Source: Bordetella parapertussis | GTDB taxonomy: Bacteria; Pseudomonadota; Gammaproteobacteria; Burkholderiales; Burkholderiaceae_D | NCBI GenBank assembly: GCA_945866125.1 | Contig: CAMBFZ010000003.1 | Span: 1 to 64,000, forward strand | Length of the DNA: 64,000 nucleotides | Reading direction: 5' to 3' | Shown here: piece by piece, positions 1-8,307 of the stretch | Layout of the letters: each line of letters opens with the position of its first letter | Position numbering within the stretch: the first letter of the stretch is position 1 | Notes under the pieces: model-generated | What the model saw: the letters and a program-made list of their open reading frames with translations, nothing else | Database searches by the model: none | What the model was told of the DNA's origin: nothing | Translations under genes and position numbers: made by a program

Positions 1-153
1 ATCATCATCGCGCACCGGCTCTCTGCGGTGCGCCATGCAGACCGGATTCTGGTGATGGAAAAAGGCCGGCTGGTTGAACAAGGCGCCCACGATGAACTCA
101 TCACCCGCGCCGACGGTTTGTATGCACGGCTACACAGGATGCAACAAGCATGA
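1..153 (+). CDS. Type I secretion ABC transporter ATPase, C-terminal end (partial)
   Basis: Frame 1 is open from the window edge to a TGA at 151-153, giving 50 residues. They begin with the H-loop signature (IIIAHRLSAV) and continue with DRILVMEKGRLVEQGAHDEL, the usual end of an exporter-type ABC nucleotide-binding domain. The stop overlaps the ATG of the HlyD gene (ATGA), so the two are translationally coupled. This is the classic HlyB/HlyD layout and suggests an inner-membrane pump for a type I secretion substrate. The rest of the protein and the substrate lie outside the window. Confidence 0.85.
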   Translation: MIIAHRLSAVRHADRILVMEKGRLVEQGAHDELITRADGLYARLHRMQQA

Positions 154-1595
154 TAGGCCGATTCACACTCTGGATTGGTACCGTTTGCGAATTGGGAGCG
201 TATCAATGGCGCACCTGGCGTCAGACCTGGGCCATCCGGCGCGAACTCGACGGCAGCCCCTACCGACGTGAAGAAGCCGCCTTTCTGGCCAGTGCCATCG
301 CGTTGGAAAAATCCCCCGCCTCACCGGCACCGCGGGTCACCATGTGGCTGCTGATTGTGTTTTCAGTCATTACGGTGCTGTGGGCGGCGTTTGGCCAGAT
401 CGATATCGTGGCCACCGCTCCGGGCAAAATCATCGTCAATGGTCACAGCAAAACCATCCAGTCGCTGGAGACCGCCAGCGTCAAATCGATTCGTGTGCAC
501 GAAGGCGATAGCGTCCGAGCGGGCGATGTCTTGCTGGAGCTTGACACCGCCGCACCCGAAGCTGATGTGATGCGGCTGCAAGGCGATCTGCGTGCGGCAC
601 GATTAAAAGCCGATCGGGCACGCGCGCTACTCAGCGCGCAGCAAAGCGGCGTGCTGCAGGTGCCGCAATCTACAACGACACTGACATCGGTATCACCATC
701 CACCGCAGAGTCTGCCTCCCAGCGGCAAGCACAAGGCATGTTTATCGAGTATCAGGCTCGGCTGGAACGCATTGATGCTGACATTGCGCGACGGCGTGCC
801 GAGCTCACCTCTGGCGAAGAGCTGGCCAACAAACTTGAGCAGACGCTGCCACTGGCTCGCAGCCGTGCGCAAAATTTAAAAGATCTCAGCGAACCCGGCT
901 ATGTATCGCGCCATACGTGGATGGACAAAGAGCAGCAAAAAATAGAAATGGAAGGAGATTTGAACACCCAGCGCAGCCGGATCAAAGAAACCCAGGCGGG
1001 GCTACGCGAAGCGCAGGCGCAACGCGCAATGGTGGCCGCTGAAATGCGTCGGCAGATGCTGGATCAGCTCAGCGAAGGCGAGCAGCAGGCGCAGGCGATT
1101 GGGCAAGAACTGAGCAAAGCGCAGTCACGCCAGCGGCTCATGCAAGTGCGCGCGCCCATTGATGGCACCGTGCAGCAGTTAGCCGTCAATACCATCGGTG
1201 GCGTAGTCACGCCGGCGCAAGCGCTGATGCTGCTGGTGCCTAACCAACTGCGCTTGGAAGTCGATGCGCGACTGGATAATAAAGACATCGGATTTGTCAA
1301 AGCCGGACAAACCGTCGAGGTCAAGATCGACACCTTTCCGTACACGCGCTACGGCGTGCTGCGCGCCACCGTACTTCATGTGTCGCACGACGCCGTGGGT
1401 GACGAAAAACAAGGGCTCACTTATCTGGCGCGCATCCAGCTCGAACAAAGCCAGATTCAGGTCGATGAAAAAATGGTCCCGCTGGTGCCCGGCATGGCAG
1501 TCGCGGCCGAAATCAAGACCGGTCGCCGCCGCGTGCTGGATTATTTTCTGAGCCCCCTGCTGCAATACCAACACGAAAGCTTCCGAGAACGCTAA
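150..1595 (+). CDS. HlyD-family type I secretion membrane fusion protein
   Basis: The 481-residue protein has a cytoplasmic N-terminus of about 62 residues and one membrane segment at about 64-82. A biotinyl-lipoyl-like beta-barrel half follows at about 88-140 (PGKIIVNGHSKTIQSLE). A long Ala/Arg/Glu/Gln-rich coiled coil spans about 140-330, and the second barrel half contains VRAPIDGTVQQLAVNTIGG. Length and order match HlyD adaptors, which bridge the inner-membrane ABC pump to a TolC-type channel. It overlaps the ATPase gene by 4 bases. Its stop lies only 5 bases from the convergent dioxygenase stop. The cargo cannot be told from this window. Confidence 0.92.
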   Translation: MIGRFTLWIGTVCELGAYQWRTWRQTWAIRRELDGSPYRREEAAFLASAIALEKSPASPAPRVTMWLLIVFSVITVLWAAFGQIDIVATAPGKIIVNGHSKTIQSLETASVKSIRVHEGDSVRAGDVLLELDTAAPEADVMRLQGDLRAARLKADRARALLSAQQSGVLQVPQSTTTLTSVSPSTAESASQRQAQGMFIEYQARLERIDADIARRRAELTSGEELANKLEQTLPLARSRAQNLKDLSEPGYVSRHTWMDKEQQKIEMEGDLNTQRSRIKETQAGLREAQAQRAMVAAEMRRQMLDQLSEGEQQAQAIGQELSKAQSRQRLMQVRAPIDGTVQQLAVNTIGGVVTPAQALMLLVPNQLRLEVDARLDNKDIGFVKAGQTVEVKIDTFPYTRYGVLRATVLHVSHDAVGDEKQGLTYLARIQLEQSQIQVDEKMVPLVPGMAVAAEIKTGRRRVLDYFLSPLLQYQHESFRER

Positions 1596-1600
1596 GTTGG

Positions 1601-2467
1601 CTAGGCATCGTGCGCCTGCATCACAAAGCGATAATCCATTGTCCAATACGGCAGCGTCATCTGCCGCCCGTCCGGCGCGGTGCCGGCGGGGTGTGGTGCA
1701 AATTGGCTCACCAGTGAAGGCCGCACGCCAAAGACCACATCCGACTCCAGATAGCGGTCACCCTCGCGAAAAATATGGGTCACCAGCGGATGATGGCCCT
1801 CGGCTTCCAGCAAAAAATGCACATGCGCCGGGCGCCACGGATGCCGCCCGGTTGCCAGCAGCATCTGCCCTACCGGGCCATCGGTAGGCACCGGATACGC
1901 TTCGGGCAGCACGCTCCAAAACGCAAAGCAGCCATCGGCATCGGCTTGAATCAGTCCCCGCGCCCGTCGCTGATGGTCAAGCTCGCCGCGCTGCACATCG
2001 TATAAACCTTCCGCATCGGCCTGCCATACGTCGACCCGCGCGTGCGGCACCGGCTGCCCCTTCGTCGACATCACCTGACCCCGCACATACAAAGGCTCGC
2101 CCGGCGCGCCATTGGCCAAGTCGCTGCCGGTGGCCATAGCCGGTGCGTCCGGTGTATGAAACGGCCCCAGCACCGTGGCCTCGGTGGCGCCCTGGGCCGC
2201 ACCGTCGTGCAACGCCACCAGCAGCATCGACAGTCCCAGCGTGTCGGAGAGCAAAATGAATTCCTGGCGCACGTCATCACACTTCTGGCCGGTCGCCGTC
2301 AAAAACTGGATGCCCGCCATCCACTCGTCCTGCGTCAGTTGCGTTTCTTGCGCGAAGGCGTGCAAATGCTTCACCAACGACTGCAAAATTGTTTTTGTGC
2401 GCGGGTCACTACATTGCGCAAAACTTGCAATCGCGGCGGCGGTAATGGCTTCGCGTGAAAACGTCAT
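1601..2467 (-). CDS. Intradiol ring-cleavage dioxygenase (hydroxyquinol 1,2-dioxygenase type)
   Basis: At 288 residues it has the length of hydroxyquinol/catechol 1,2-dioxygenases. An N-terminal helical dimerisation part (1-100) is followed by the beta-sandwich catalytic domain. The four Fe(III) ligands of the family are visible: Tyr156 (GLYDVQ), Tyr191 (AYPVPTDGPVG), His215 and His217 (RPAHVHF). The reaction would be hydroxyquinol plus O2 to maleylacetate, feeding the maleylacetate reductase of the same operon. It is the last gene of the run and starts one base after the upstream permease stop. Comparable operons (p-nitrophenol, 4-hydroxyacetophenone) also carry such a gene. Chlorocatechol or catechol specificity is less likely but not excluded. 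Confidence 0.88.
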   Translation of the reverse strand: MTFSREAITAAAIASFAQCSDPRTKTILQSLVKHLHAFAQETQLTQDEWMAGIQFLTATGQKCDDVRQEFILLSDTLGLSMLLVALHDGAAQGATEATVLGPFHTPDAPAMATGSDLANGAPGEPLYVRGQVMSTKGQPVPHARVDVWQADAEGLYDVQRGELDHQRRARGLIQADADGCFAFWSVLPEAYPVPTDGPVGQMLLATGRHPWRPAHVHFLLEAEGHHPLVTHIFREGDRYLESDVVFGVRPSLVSQFAPHPAGTAPDGRQMTLPYWTMDYRFVMQAHDA

Positions 2468-3463
2468 TTATTGCCTCGGTTTTAAAAAACGATGTGTGGG
2501 AAAAAGCGAGAGACCAAACCGGCGATGCAGCGCACCCCACAGTCCGTCGCGAAAAAAAAGTGTCACCAAAATCGCCAGCGCACCCAGACCGATCAGATAC
2601 CAGCTGCCATAGTCGCTGAAAAATTTATTCAACAACCAAAACAGCAGCGCGCCCACGATCGGTCCTTCGATACGACCGATGCCGCCAATGACGACCATGA
2701 AAATCGCAAACGCGGTCCAGTTGACCGAGAACGCCGCGTCCGGCGAGATACGCAGGTTACTGACAAAATACAGCGCACCAGCCAAGCCCGCACCGGTCGC
2801 CGCAATCACATACACCGCCAGCTTCATGCGGCCTACATCAATACCCTGCGACGCGGCAGCGACTTCATTGTCGCGAATGGCTAGCAAAGCCAGTCCCCGC
2901 TTGGAGCGCAGAAATAAATAAACACCCGCAATCGTGGCCACCACGCAGGCCAGTGCAATCCAATACGTCGTGCTCTCGCGGGTGGCTTTGTCGATGCCGC
3001 GCAAGGCTGTCAAAGACGTGCCCGAGCCGCCACCGACCCAATGCAGATTAGCAAATGACAGACGGAAAACCTCTGCGATTACCCATGTGCCAATCGCAAA
3101 ATAACCGCCCTGCAAACGAAACGCCAAAAACGACACCGGCCACGCAATCAATGCCGTCGCTGCCGCCGCCAGCCCAATGGCCACGAAAGGATTGACGCCC
3201 GCCTCGTTGCCAAGAATAAGCATCACGTAACCGCCAAACCCAAAAAAAGCCTGCTGACCAATACTGACCATGCCGCCATAACCAGCCAGCAGATTCCACA
3301 TCATGGCAAACACAAAGTAGCAGGCAATCTCCACGACTTCGCGCATCGTGCTGGATTCCCCCCACCACGGCAGCGAGACCGCAACGCCCAGCACCAGCAC
3401 CGTGAGCGCAGGCAGGACGGTGGTAAAGCGGTTACTGCGGATGACCTCGAATGGCTGATTCAT
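2468..3463 (-). CDS. livM: Branched-chain-type ABC transporter permease (LivM family)
   Basis: The protein has 331 residues and about nine to ten hydrophobic segments. It carries the LivM features GYGGMVSIGQQAFFGFGGY near residue 65 and the EAA-like loop IRDNEVAAASQGID near 195. With the LivH-type protein it would form the inner-membrane channel of an importer of the hydrophobic amino-acid uptake family. Its position among aromatic-degradation genes suggests an aromatic acid or related ligand rather than leucine. It abuts the dioxygenase gene downstream and lies 72 bases after livH. Confidence 0.9.
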   Translation of the reverse strand: MNQPFEVIRSNRFTTVLPALTVLVLGVAVSLPWWGESSTMREVVEIACYFVFAMMWNLLAGYGGMVSIGQQAFFGFGGYVMLILGNEAGVNPFVAIGLAAAATALIAWPVSFLAFRLQGGYFAIGTWVIAEVFRLSFANLHWVGGGSGTSLTALRGIDKATRESTTYWIALACVVATIAGVYLFLRSKRGLALLAIRDNEVAAASQGIDVGRMKLAVYVIAATGAGLAGALYFVSNLRISPDAAFSVNWTAFAIFMVVIGGIGRIEGPIVGALLFWLLNKFFSDYGSWYLIGLGALAILVTLFFRDGLWGALHRRFGLSLFPTHRFLKPRQ

Positions 3464-3535
3464 CGCTTGTGTTCCATCACAAAAAAGGCGCCCCTAAAAA
3501 TAAAGATCAAGAGGCATAGCACAGTAGCCTCGGAC

Positions 3536-4402
3536 TCAGCCGCGGGTCTTGGGAAACAAGCCCTGCGGTCGCACCACCAGCACCAACAAAAACATCAAAT
3601 GCCCAAACCAGATGCCCCACCCTGGATCAAGCCGAAACCCAATCTGTTGCGTCACACCCAGCAGCAGCGCCCCCAGCAGCGTGCCCCAAAACGAGCCCAT
3701 GCCGCCGATGATGACGGACTCAAAAGCAAACAGCAGCAACAGCGGTCCGTCTGACGGCGCCACCGTCGTGCGCAGCGCCTGCAGTGTGCCGGCCAAGGCA
3801 ATCAGTACAAACGCAATACCGGTCGCTTTGGCATACACATGCTGGGGCTTTAAGCCCATCAGTTGCGCCGCTTCGCGATCATCCGATACAGCGCGAAACG
3901 ACCGACCCAGCGTTGTATACGAAAACAAAGCCTGCAACAGCGCCGTCGCAGTAACGGCCACGCCAAAGGTCAGCAAGGGCAAGCTGCCCACGGTGACGGA
4001 TCCAAGCGAAAAACTCGCCAGCGCCAGCGGCCCCGCATCCAATGAACGCGGATCAGCCGAGTAGAGTTCAAGCAGCAGATTTTGAATAATGATCGCCAGA
4101 CCAAACGTCACCACCAAGGACGGCAGCGCATCCCGCCCCAGGGTGCCGTTCAACACAAGTCGCTGCAGCGCATAGCCAAACACAAACGCCAGCGGCGCAA
4201 TCAACACAAACGCAAGTCCCGGCGAGAGCCCGGTGGCGCCCACCAGACTGATGGCAAAAAATCCGCCAAGTATGATGAAATCTCCCTGCGCAGTGTTAGT
4301 GAGCCGCATGACCCCAAACATCAACGACTGCCCCAGCGCAAAAAGCGCATACAGCCCGCCCAGAAGCAGCCCCTGCAATAAAATTTCAGTCATGACCGTC
4401 AT
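3536..4402 (-). CDS. livH: Branched-chain-type ABC transporter permease (LivH family)
   Basis: The 288-residue protein has about eight membrane segments and the LivH signature GLLLGGLYALFALGQSLMFGVMRLTN at its N-terminus. The cytoplasmic coupling loop FRAVSDDREAAQLMG is seen near 170. It pairs with LivM as a heterodimeric permease. Its ATG overlaps the stop of the ATPase gene upstream (ATGA), and an in-frame second ATG three codons on is an alternative start. The ligand is unknown but probably belongs to the surrounding aromatic pathway. Confidence 0.9.
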   Translation of the reverse strand: MTVMTEILLQGLLLGGLYALFALGQSLMFGVMRLTNTAQGDFIILGGFFAISLVGATGLSPGLAFVLIAPLAFVFGYALQRLVLNGTLGRDALPSLVVTFGLAIIIQNLLLELYSADPRSLDAGPLALASFSLGSVTVGSLPLLTFGVAVTATALLQALFSYTTLGRSFRAVSDDREAAQLMGLKPQHVYAKATGIAFVLIALAGTLQALRTTVAPSDGPLLLLFAFESVIIGGMGSFWGTLLGALLLGVTQQIGFRLDPGWGIWFGHLMFLLVLVVRPQGLFPKTRG

Positions 4403-5094
4403 AGCCCGAAATACGCTTTCGTAATCTGCTCACGGGTCAACGCGTCGGACGCGCCTTCAAGTGACACCCGGCCCTCTTGCAAGCACACCACCCGCGACGA
4501 CACCTGCATGGCCAGCTGCACATCCTGCTCCACAATCAGCAAGGCCATGCCATCGGCCTGCATCGCCGGTAGCGATGCATAGATTTCACGGATCACCACC
4601 GGCGCCAGACCCAGCGAAATTTCGTCGCATAACAGCAGCCGCGGATTACTCATCAACGCGCGCCCGATCGCGACCATCTGCTGCTGCCCGCCCGATAACG
4701 ACGTGCTGGGCATGCGGCGTTTTTCCTGCAAAACAGGAAATAAATTAAACACCCGCCCCAAATCCCACGGACCACGGCGACCAGAGACCGCGCCCATCAT
4801 CAGGTTTTCTTCTACCGACAAACTCGGAAACATCCGACGACCTTCCGGTACCAGCGCAATACCCCGCCGCACAATGTCGGCGGCATGCAGACCGGCCAGT
4901 GACTCGCCATCAAAATGGACGCTGCCACTGCGCGCGGGCAGCAGCCCCGTCACTGTTTTTAAAAAACTGGATTTGCCCGCGCCATTGGCGCCGATCAGGG
5001 CCAGCACTTCACCGGCCGCTATTGCGAGATCAACCCCGAACAAAGCCTGCGCGTCGCCATAGGACGCCGTGACCTGGTGCGCTTGTAGCAGCAT
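4399..5094 (-). CDS. livF: Branched-chain-type ABC transporter ATPase (LivF family)
   Basis: This 231-residue nucleotide-binding protein has a Walker A motif GANGAGKSS near residue 35. The ABC signature LSGGQQQMVAIGRALM, the Walker B LLLCDEISLGLAP and the switch His region LIVEQDVQ follow. LLCDEISLGLAP is typical of LivF rather than LivG. It starts one base after the livG stop and overlaps livH, so the transport genes form a tight block. It would energise the LivHM channel in the cytoplasm. Confidence 0.92.
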   Translation of the reverse strand: MLLQAHQVTASYGDAQALFGVDLAIAAGEVLALIGANGAGKSSFLKTVTGLLPARSGSVHFDGESLAGLHAADIVRRGIALVPEGRRMFPSLSVEENLMMGAVSGRRGPWDLGRVFNLFPVLQEKRRMPSTSLSGGQQQMVAIGRALMSNPRLLLCDEISLGLAPVVIREIYASLPAMQADGMALLIVEQDVQLAMQVSSRVVCLQEGRVSLEGASDALTREQITKAYFGL

Positions 5095-5095
5095 C

Positions 5096-5815
5096 TCAGG
5101 CTTCCAATCCCATATACACGCGTCGCACTTCGGGGTCTTGCATCACTTGCGCCGGGTTTCCCTCGCACAGCGTTTTACCAAAATTAATCACCAGTAGCCG
5201 ATCCGCCAACGAGAGCAGCGCGTGCACCACGTGTTCGATCCAAATCATCGTGATCCCGCTTTCTTTGATCCGTTTTAATTCCGCCACCAGTTCCAGGGCT
5301 TCGTGCTCGGTCAGGCCGCCGGCGATTTCGTCGAGCAGCAACAGCCTTGGCTGCGTAGCCAGCGCACGCGCCAGTTCGAGTCGTTTGCGGTTGAGTAAAG
5401 TCAGACTACCTGCGGGGGTGTTAGCGAAGCGCTGCAAGCCGGTCTGTTGCAGCACGTCCCAGCCAATCTCCCACGCTTTTTTTTCTGTCACCTGCGCGCC
5501 AAAGCATGCCGCCGTGACCAGATTTTCAAACACGCTCATCGCGCCGAACGGCTGCGGTACCTGATACGAGCGACCGATACCGTCGCGACAACGTTGAAAT
5601 GGTGGCGCCGACGTGATCGGACGACCATCAAATTCAACCGCACCGGCGTCGACCTGCAGATCACCTGAAATAAGATTGAACAGCGTGGTTTTCCCGGCCC
5701 CATTGGGGCCGAGAATCCCGAGTACCTCGCCTTGCGTCACCGACAGCGATACATCATCCGTGACCTTCAGAGCGCCAAAAGATTTACTGACGCCTTTCAA
5801 AGCGAGCAATGCCAT
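5096..5815 (-). CDS. livG: Branched-chain-type ABC transporter ATPase (LivG family)
   Basis: The protein has 239 residues. Walker A is GPNGAGKTT near residue 37, followed by LNRKRLELARALATQPRLLL as the signature region and a Walker B ending in LLDEIAGGLTEHE. The canonical LSGGQ is replaced by LTLLNRKR, a change seen in LivG proteins of aromatic-compound importers. It is the second ATPase of the importer and lies 10 bases after the binding-protein gene. Confidence 0.9.
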   Translation of the reverse strand: MALLALKGVSKSFGALKVTDDVSLSVTQGEVLGILGPNGAGKTTLFNLISGDLQVDAGAVEFDGRPITSAPPFQRCRDGIGRSYQVPQPFGAMSVFENLVTAACFGAQVTEKKAWEIGWDVLQQTGLQRFANTPAGSLTLLNRKRLELARALATQPRLLLLDEIAGGLTEHEALELVAELKRIKESGITMIWIEHVVHALLSLADRLLVINFGKTLCEGNPAQVMQDPEVRRVYMGLEA

Positions 5816-5825
5816 CGCGCTGCGC

Positions 5826-7082
5826 TCAGTTCATCAAACGCAGCTTGCCGCCGACAGGAATCGCCGGGGCCGCCTGATTATTCACAATCACCAGCTCGTA
5901 ATTATGTTTTTTGCCCTTGTTCCACTGACCCAGCACCAGCGGTGTCTTGCTCACATTTTTGAACGGACCCTGACCACCCCATTTGACATCGCCCACGACT
6001 GTCTTCATCGAGGTCGCCGCAATCGCGTCACGAATATCAGCCGCCTTGACAGACTTGGCACGCTTCAATGCATCGACGGCCACTTCAAACAAACCATGCG
6101 CAAAGCCGATCGGCTGCGTCCATTGCTTGCCCGTTGAGGCTTCATAAGCCGCGGCTAATTCTTTTGCCGACTGCTTGGTCAGGCTAGACGCAAACGGATG
6201 CGACGGGCTCCACCAGACTTCGGTCGTCAAACCATCACCCAGATCGCCCAGTGCTTCGATCGCACCCGGGAACAGCAATGCCTTGCCTAGCGTAATGACT
6301 TTCGGCTTGAAGCCCTGCTGCCGTGCCTGCGTCAGGAAAGTTTTAGCGTCCGGTGGAATCACCACACCGGTCACGATCTCAACATTGTCTTTCTTAAAGG
6401 CGGCAATCTGCGCTGAGAAATCTTGCGTGCCGTTCTGGAAACGACCCGGATCCGTCAGGCCATAGCCCATGGCTGACAAGGGCTTGGGAAAGCCGCGTTC
6501 TTTGTCGCCCCACGCATTACCATCACCGTCGTTAGGGAACAGGCCACCGACTTTTTTATTGGTCTTGACGCTGTTCCAGCCGTTGGTGAAATTACCGATC
6601 ACGTCTTCTAGGCCCCAGAAGATGTGATACGTAAAGTTAAAGCCTTTGGCCGGATCGCCTTTGCGACCAAAGAACCAAGGCTGCCATGGCGCGACGCTCG
6701 ACACGCAAGGCAACTCATTTAATTCACACACATCGCTAACCGGGTTGGCGGTCTCTGGCGTGCCAGCGGTCAGGATCAAGGCCACCTTATCTTTCAGGAT
6801 CAGGTCGCTGGCCACTTCGCCGGCGCGGTTAGGATTGGACTGACTGTCCTTGAGGATAATCTCCACCGCATATTTTTTACCACCAACCGACAAGCCGTCT
6901 TTAAAGGCCGCCTTCATTTGCTCGATCACCCATTTGTCGGCTTCACCAAAGGGGGCTAACGGTCCGGTTTGGGGTGACACATAACCGATCTTGATGGTGT
7001 CGGCCGCAAAGGCCACACCGGTGGTGGTGATCAGTGCCGCCGCGGCAGCACCTTGCATAAAATGTCTTCTTGAAATAGTCAT
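5826..7082 (-). CDS. ABC transporter periplasmic substrate-binding protein (LivK/amide-binding type)
   Basis: The start at 7082 (MTISRRHFMQ) is chosen because a GGAGA ribosome site lies 10 bases upstream. It also begins a clear export signal, with twin arginines and a hydrophobic core ending near AFA (residue 25). The mature part opens with DTIKIGYVSPQTGPLAPFGE, the peripla_BP_6 fold start, for a total of 418 residues. It should capture the importer's ligand in the periplasm. A longer frame to 7133 runs into the 12-base repeat leader and lacks a good ribosome site. The ligand is probably aromatic, judged only from the neighbours. Confidence 0.9.
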   Translation of the reverse strand: MTISRRHFMQGAAAAALITTTGVAFAADTIKIGYVSPQTGPLAPFGEADKWVIEQMKAAFKDGLSVGGKKYAVEIILKDSQSNPNRAGEVASDLILKDKVALILTAGTPETANPVSDVCELNELPCVSSVAPWQPWFFGRKGDPAKGFNFTYHIFWGLEDVIGNFTNGWNSVKTNKKVGGLFPNDGDGNAWGDKERGFPKPLSAMGYGLTDPGRFQNGTQDFSAQIAAFKKDNVEIVTGVVIPPDAKTFLTQARQQGFKPKVITLGKALLFPGAIEALGDLGDGLTTEVWWSPSHPFASSLTKQSAKELAAAYEASTGKQWTQPIGFAHGLFEVAVDALKRAKSVKAADIRDAIAATSMKTVVGDVKWGGQGPFKNVSKTPLVLGQWNKGKKHNYELVIVNNQAAPAIPVGGKLRLMN

Positions 7083-7144
7083 GGTGTTAGTGTCTCCTTT
7101 TGTTTTAACGACTGTTTTAACGGCTGTCTTCACTACTTTTTTTA

Positions 7145-7204
7145 ACTGCTGTTTGTACTGCTGTTTGTACTGCTGTTTGCACTGCTGTTTGCAATGCTGT
7201 TTTA
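7145..7204. repeat. Tandem 12-base repeat in the leader of the binding-protein gene
   Basis: Five adjacent copies of a 12-base unit (plus-strand ACTGCTGTTTGT and one- to three-base variants) fill 7145-7204. More degenerate TTTTAAC-type copies continue to about 7110. They lie in the 139-base gap between the maleylacetate reductase and the binding-protein gene. A period of 12 preserves frame on the minus strand, but the ribosome site places the gene start beyond the repeat. Copy number could vary by slippage. Confidence 0.75.
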
Positions 7205-7221
7205 ACTACGGACTACTTAGT

Positions 7222-8301
7222 TTAGGTGTCAGATGATGCCGGCGCTTGTCCTTCCCATGCCCGTTGCAACAGCGCGCGTAGCGCCGCGGCACTCTCTGGC
7301 CCAATCGCCCGTGGATTCCAGTACGGGTTTTGCACTGCCAGCTGCACGACCTTGTCGAGGTCGTCGGCCCGCATGCCCAGTTCACGCAGCGACACTGGTG
7401 CACCATGCCGCCTAGCCAGATCGTAGAGTCCCTGCGCTGCCGGCGCGCCACCGAGCGCGCGGCTCATTCTTTGCATCGCGGCCGGTGCGGCGGCAGCGTT
7501 AAACGCAATCGCATGCGGCAAGATCACCGTGTGCACTTCAGCATGCGGCAAATTAAATGTGCCACCCAACGTGTGGCACAGCTTGTGATGCAAGGCCATC
7601 CCCACATTACCGAGCACCGTGCCGCACAGCCAGGCGCCATACAGCGCGTCGCTGCGCGCGTCGATCCCAGCGGGTTCGCGATACAGGGCAGGAATCGCCT
7701 GCGCCAGTGCCCGTATACCCTCTTCTGCCATCAGGTCCATCACGGGATTAGTGTCTTGCGCATACAAACCCTCGGCCGCATGCGCAATCGCGTTCATGGC
7801 GCTGGTGACTGACAGACCCAGCGGCAAAGACAGCGTCAGCGTCGGGTCATAAATGACGGTGCGGGGCAAGACCCGCGGGTCACGGCCGGTTTTTTTCAGA
7901 CCCGCTTCGGTGATCCCATAAATCGGCGTCATCTCGCTGCCGGCATAGGTGGTCGGTATCGCCACAATCGGCAAACCCGACTGTAACGCAATCGCCTTGC
8001 CCAGCCCGGTAGCAGAGCCACCACCCACCGCAACGGCACAGTCTGCGCCCAGCCGCTGCGCATGCGCCACCGCCGCCGCAGCGGTCTCGGCGGGCACATG
8101 CATGACGGCTTGCGGATAGATACCAACAGCCCGCGCACCGAGTAACTGGGCGATCTGTTCGGCCACCTCTTGCTGCTGCGGCGAGCACAACACTAGCGCG
8201 CGCTGCGCACCAAGCCGCACAAGCTCACGCTCAAGATGCTGCAGGCTGCCTGCGCCAAAAATCACGCGCGCAGGCTGACCGGTATAGATGAACTCACGCA
8301 T
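7222..8301 (-). CDS. pnpF: Maleylacetate reductase
   Basis: The 359-residue protein belongs to the iron-type alcohol dehydrogenase fold. Visible motifs are GGGSATGLGKAIAL (dinucleotide site, about 93-106), IPTTYAGSEMTPIYG (about 115-129) and MNAIAHAAEGLY. His pairs (HHKLCHTLGG) occupy the metal-region positions, which maleylacetate reductases use without iron. The reaction is NAD(P)H reduction of maleylacetate to 3-oxoadipate, the exit step to the TCA cycle. It starts 6 bases after the dehydrogenase gene. The symbol follows p-nitrophenol operons by analogy; macA-type names also apply. Confidence 0.9.
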   Translation of the reverse strand: MREFIYTGQPARVIFGAGSLQHLERELVRLGAQRALVLCSPQQQEVAEQIAQLLGARAVGIYPQAVMHVPAETAAAAVAHAQRLGADCAVAVGGGSATGLGKAIALQSGLPIVAIPTTYAGSEMTPIYGITEAGLKKTGRDPRVLPRTVIYDPTLTLSLPLGLSVTSAMNAIAHAAEGLYAQDTNPVMDLMAEEGIRALAQAIPALYREPAGIDARSDALYGAWLCGTVLGNVGMALHHKLCHTLGGTFNLPHAEVHTVILPHAIAFNAAAAPAAMQRMSRALGGAPAAQGLYDLARRHGAPVSLRELGMRADDLDKVVQLAVQNPYWNPRAIGPESAAALRALLQRAWEGQAPASSDT

Positions 8302-8307
8302 CGGTGT

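Noticed and set aside
7110..7204. Repeat tract considered as a CRISPR or as coding for the N-terminus of the binding protein
   Set aside because: Units are 12 bases with no spacers, and the ribosome site places the gene start at 7082, after the tract.
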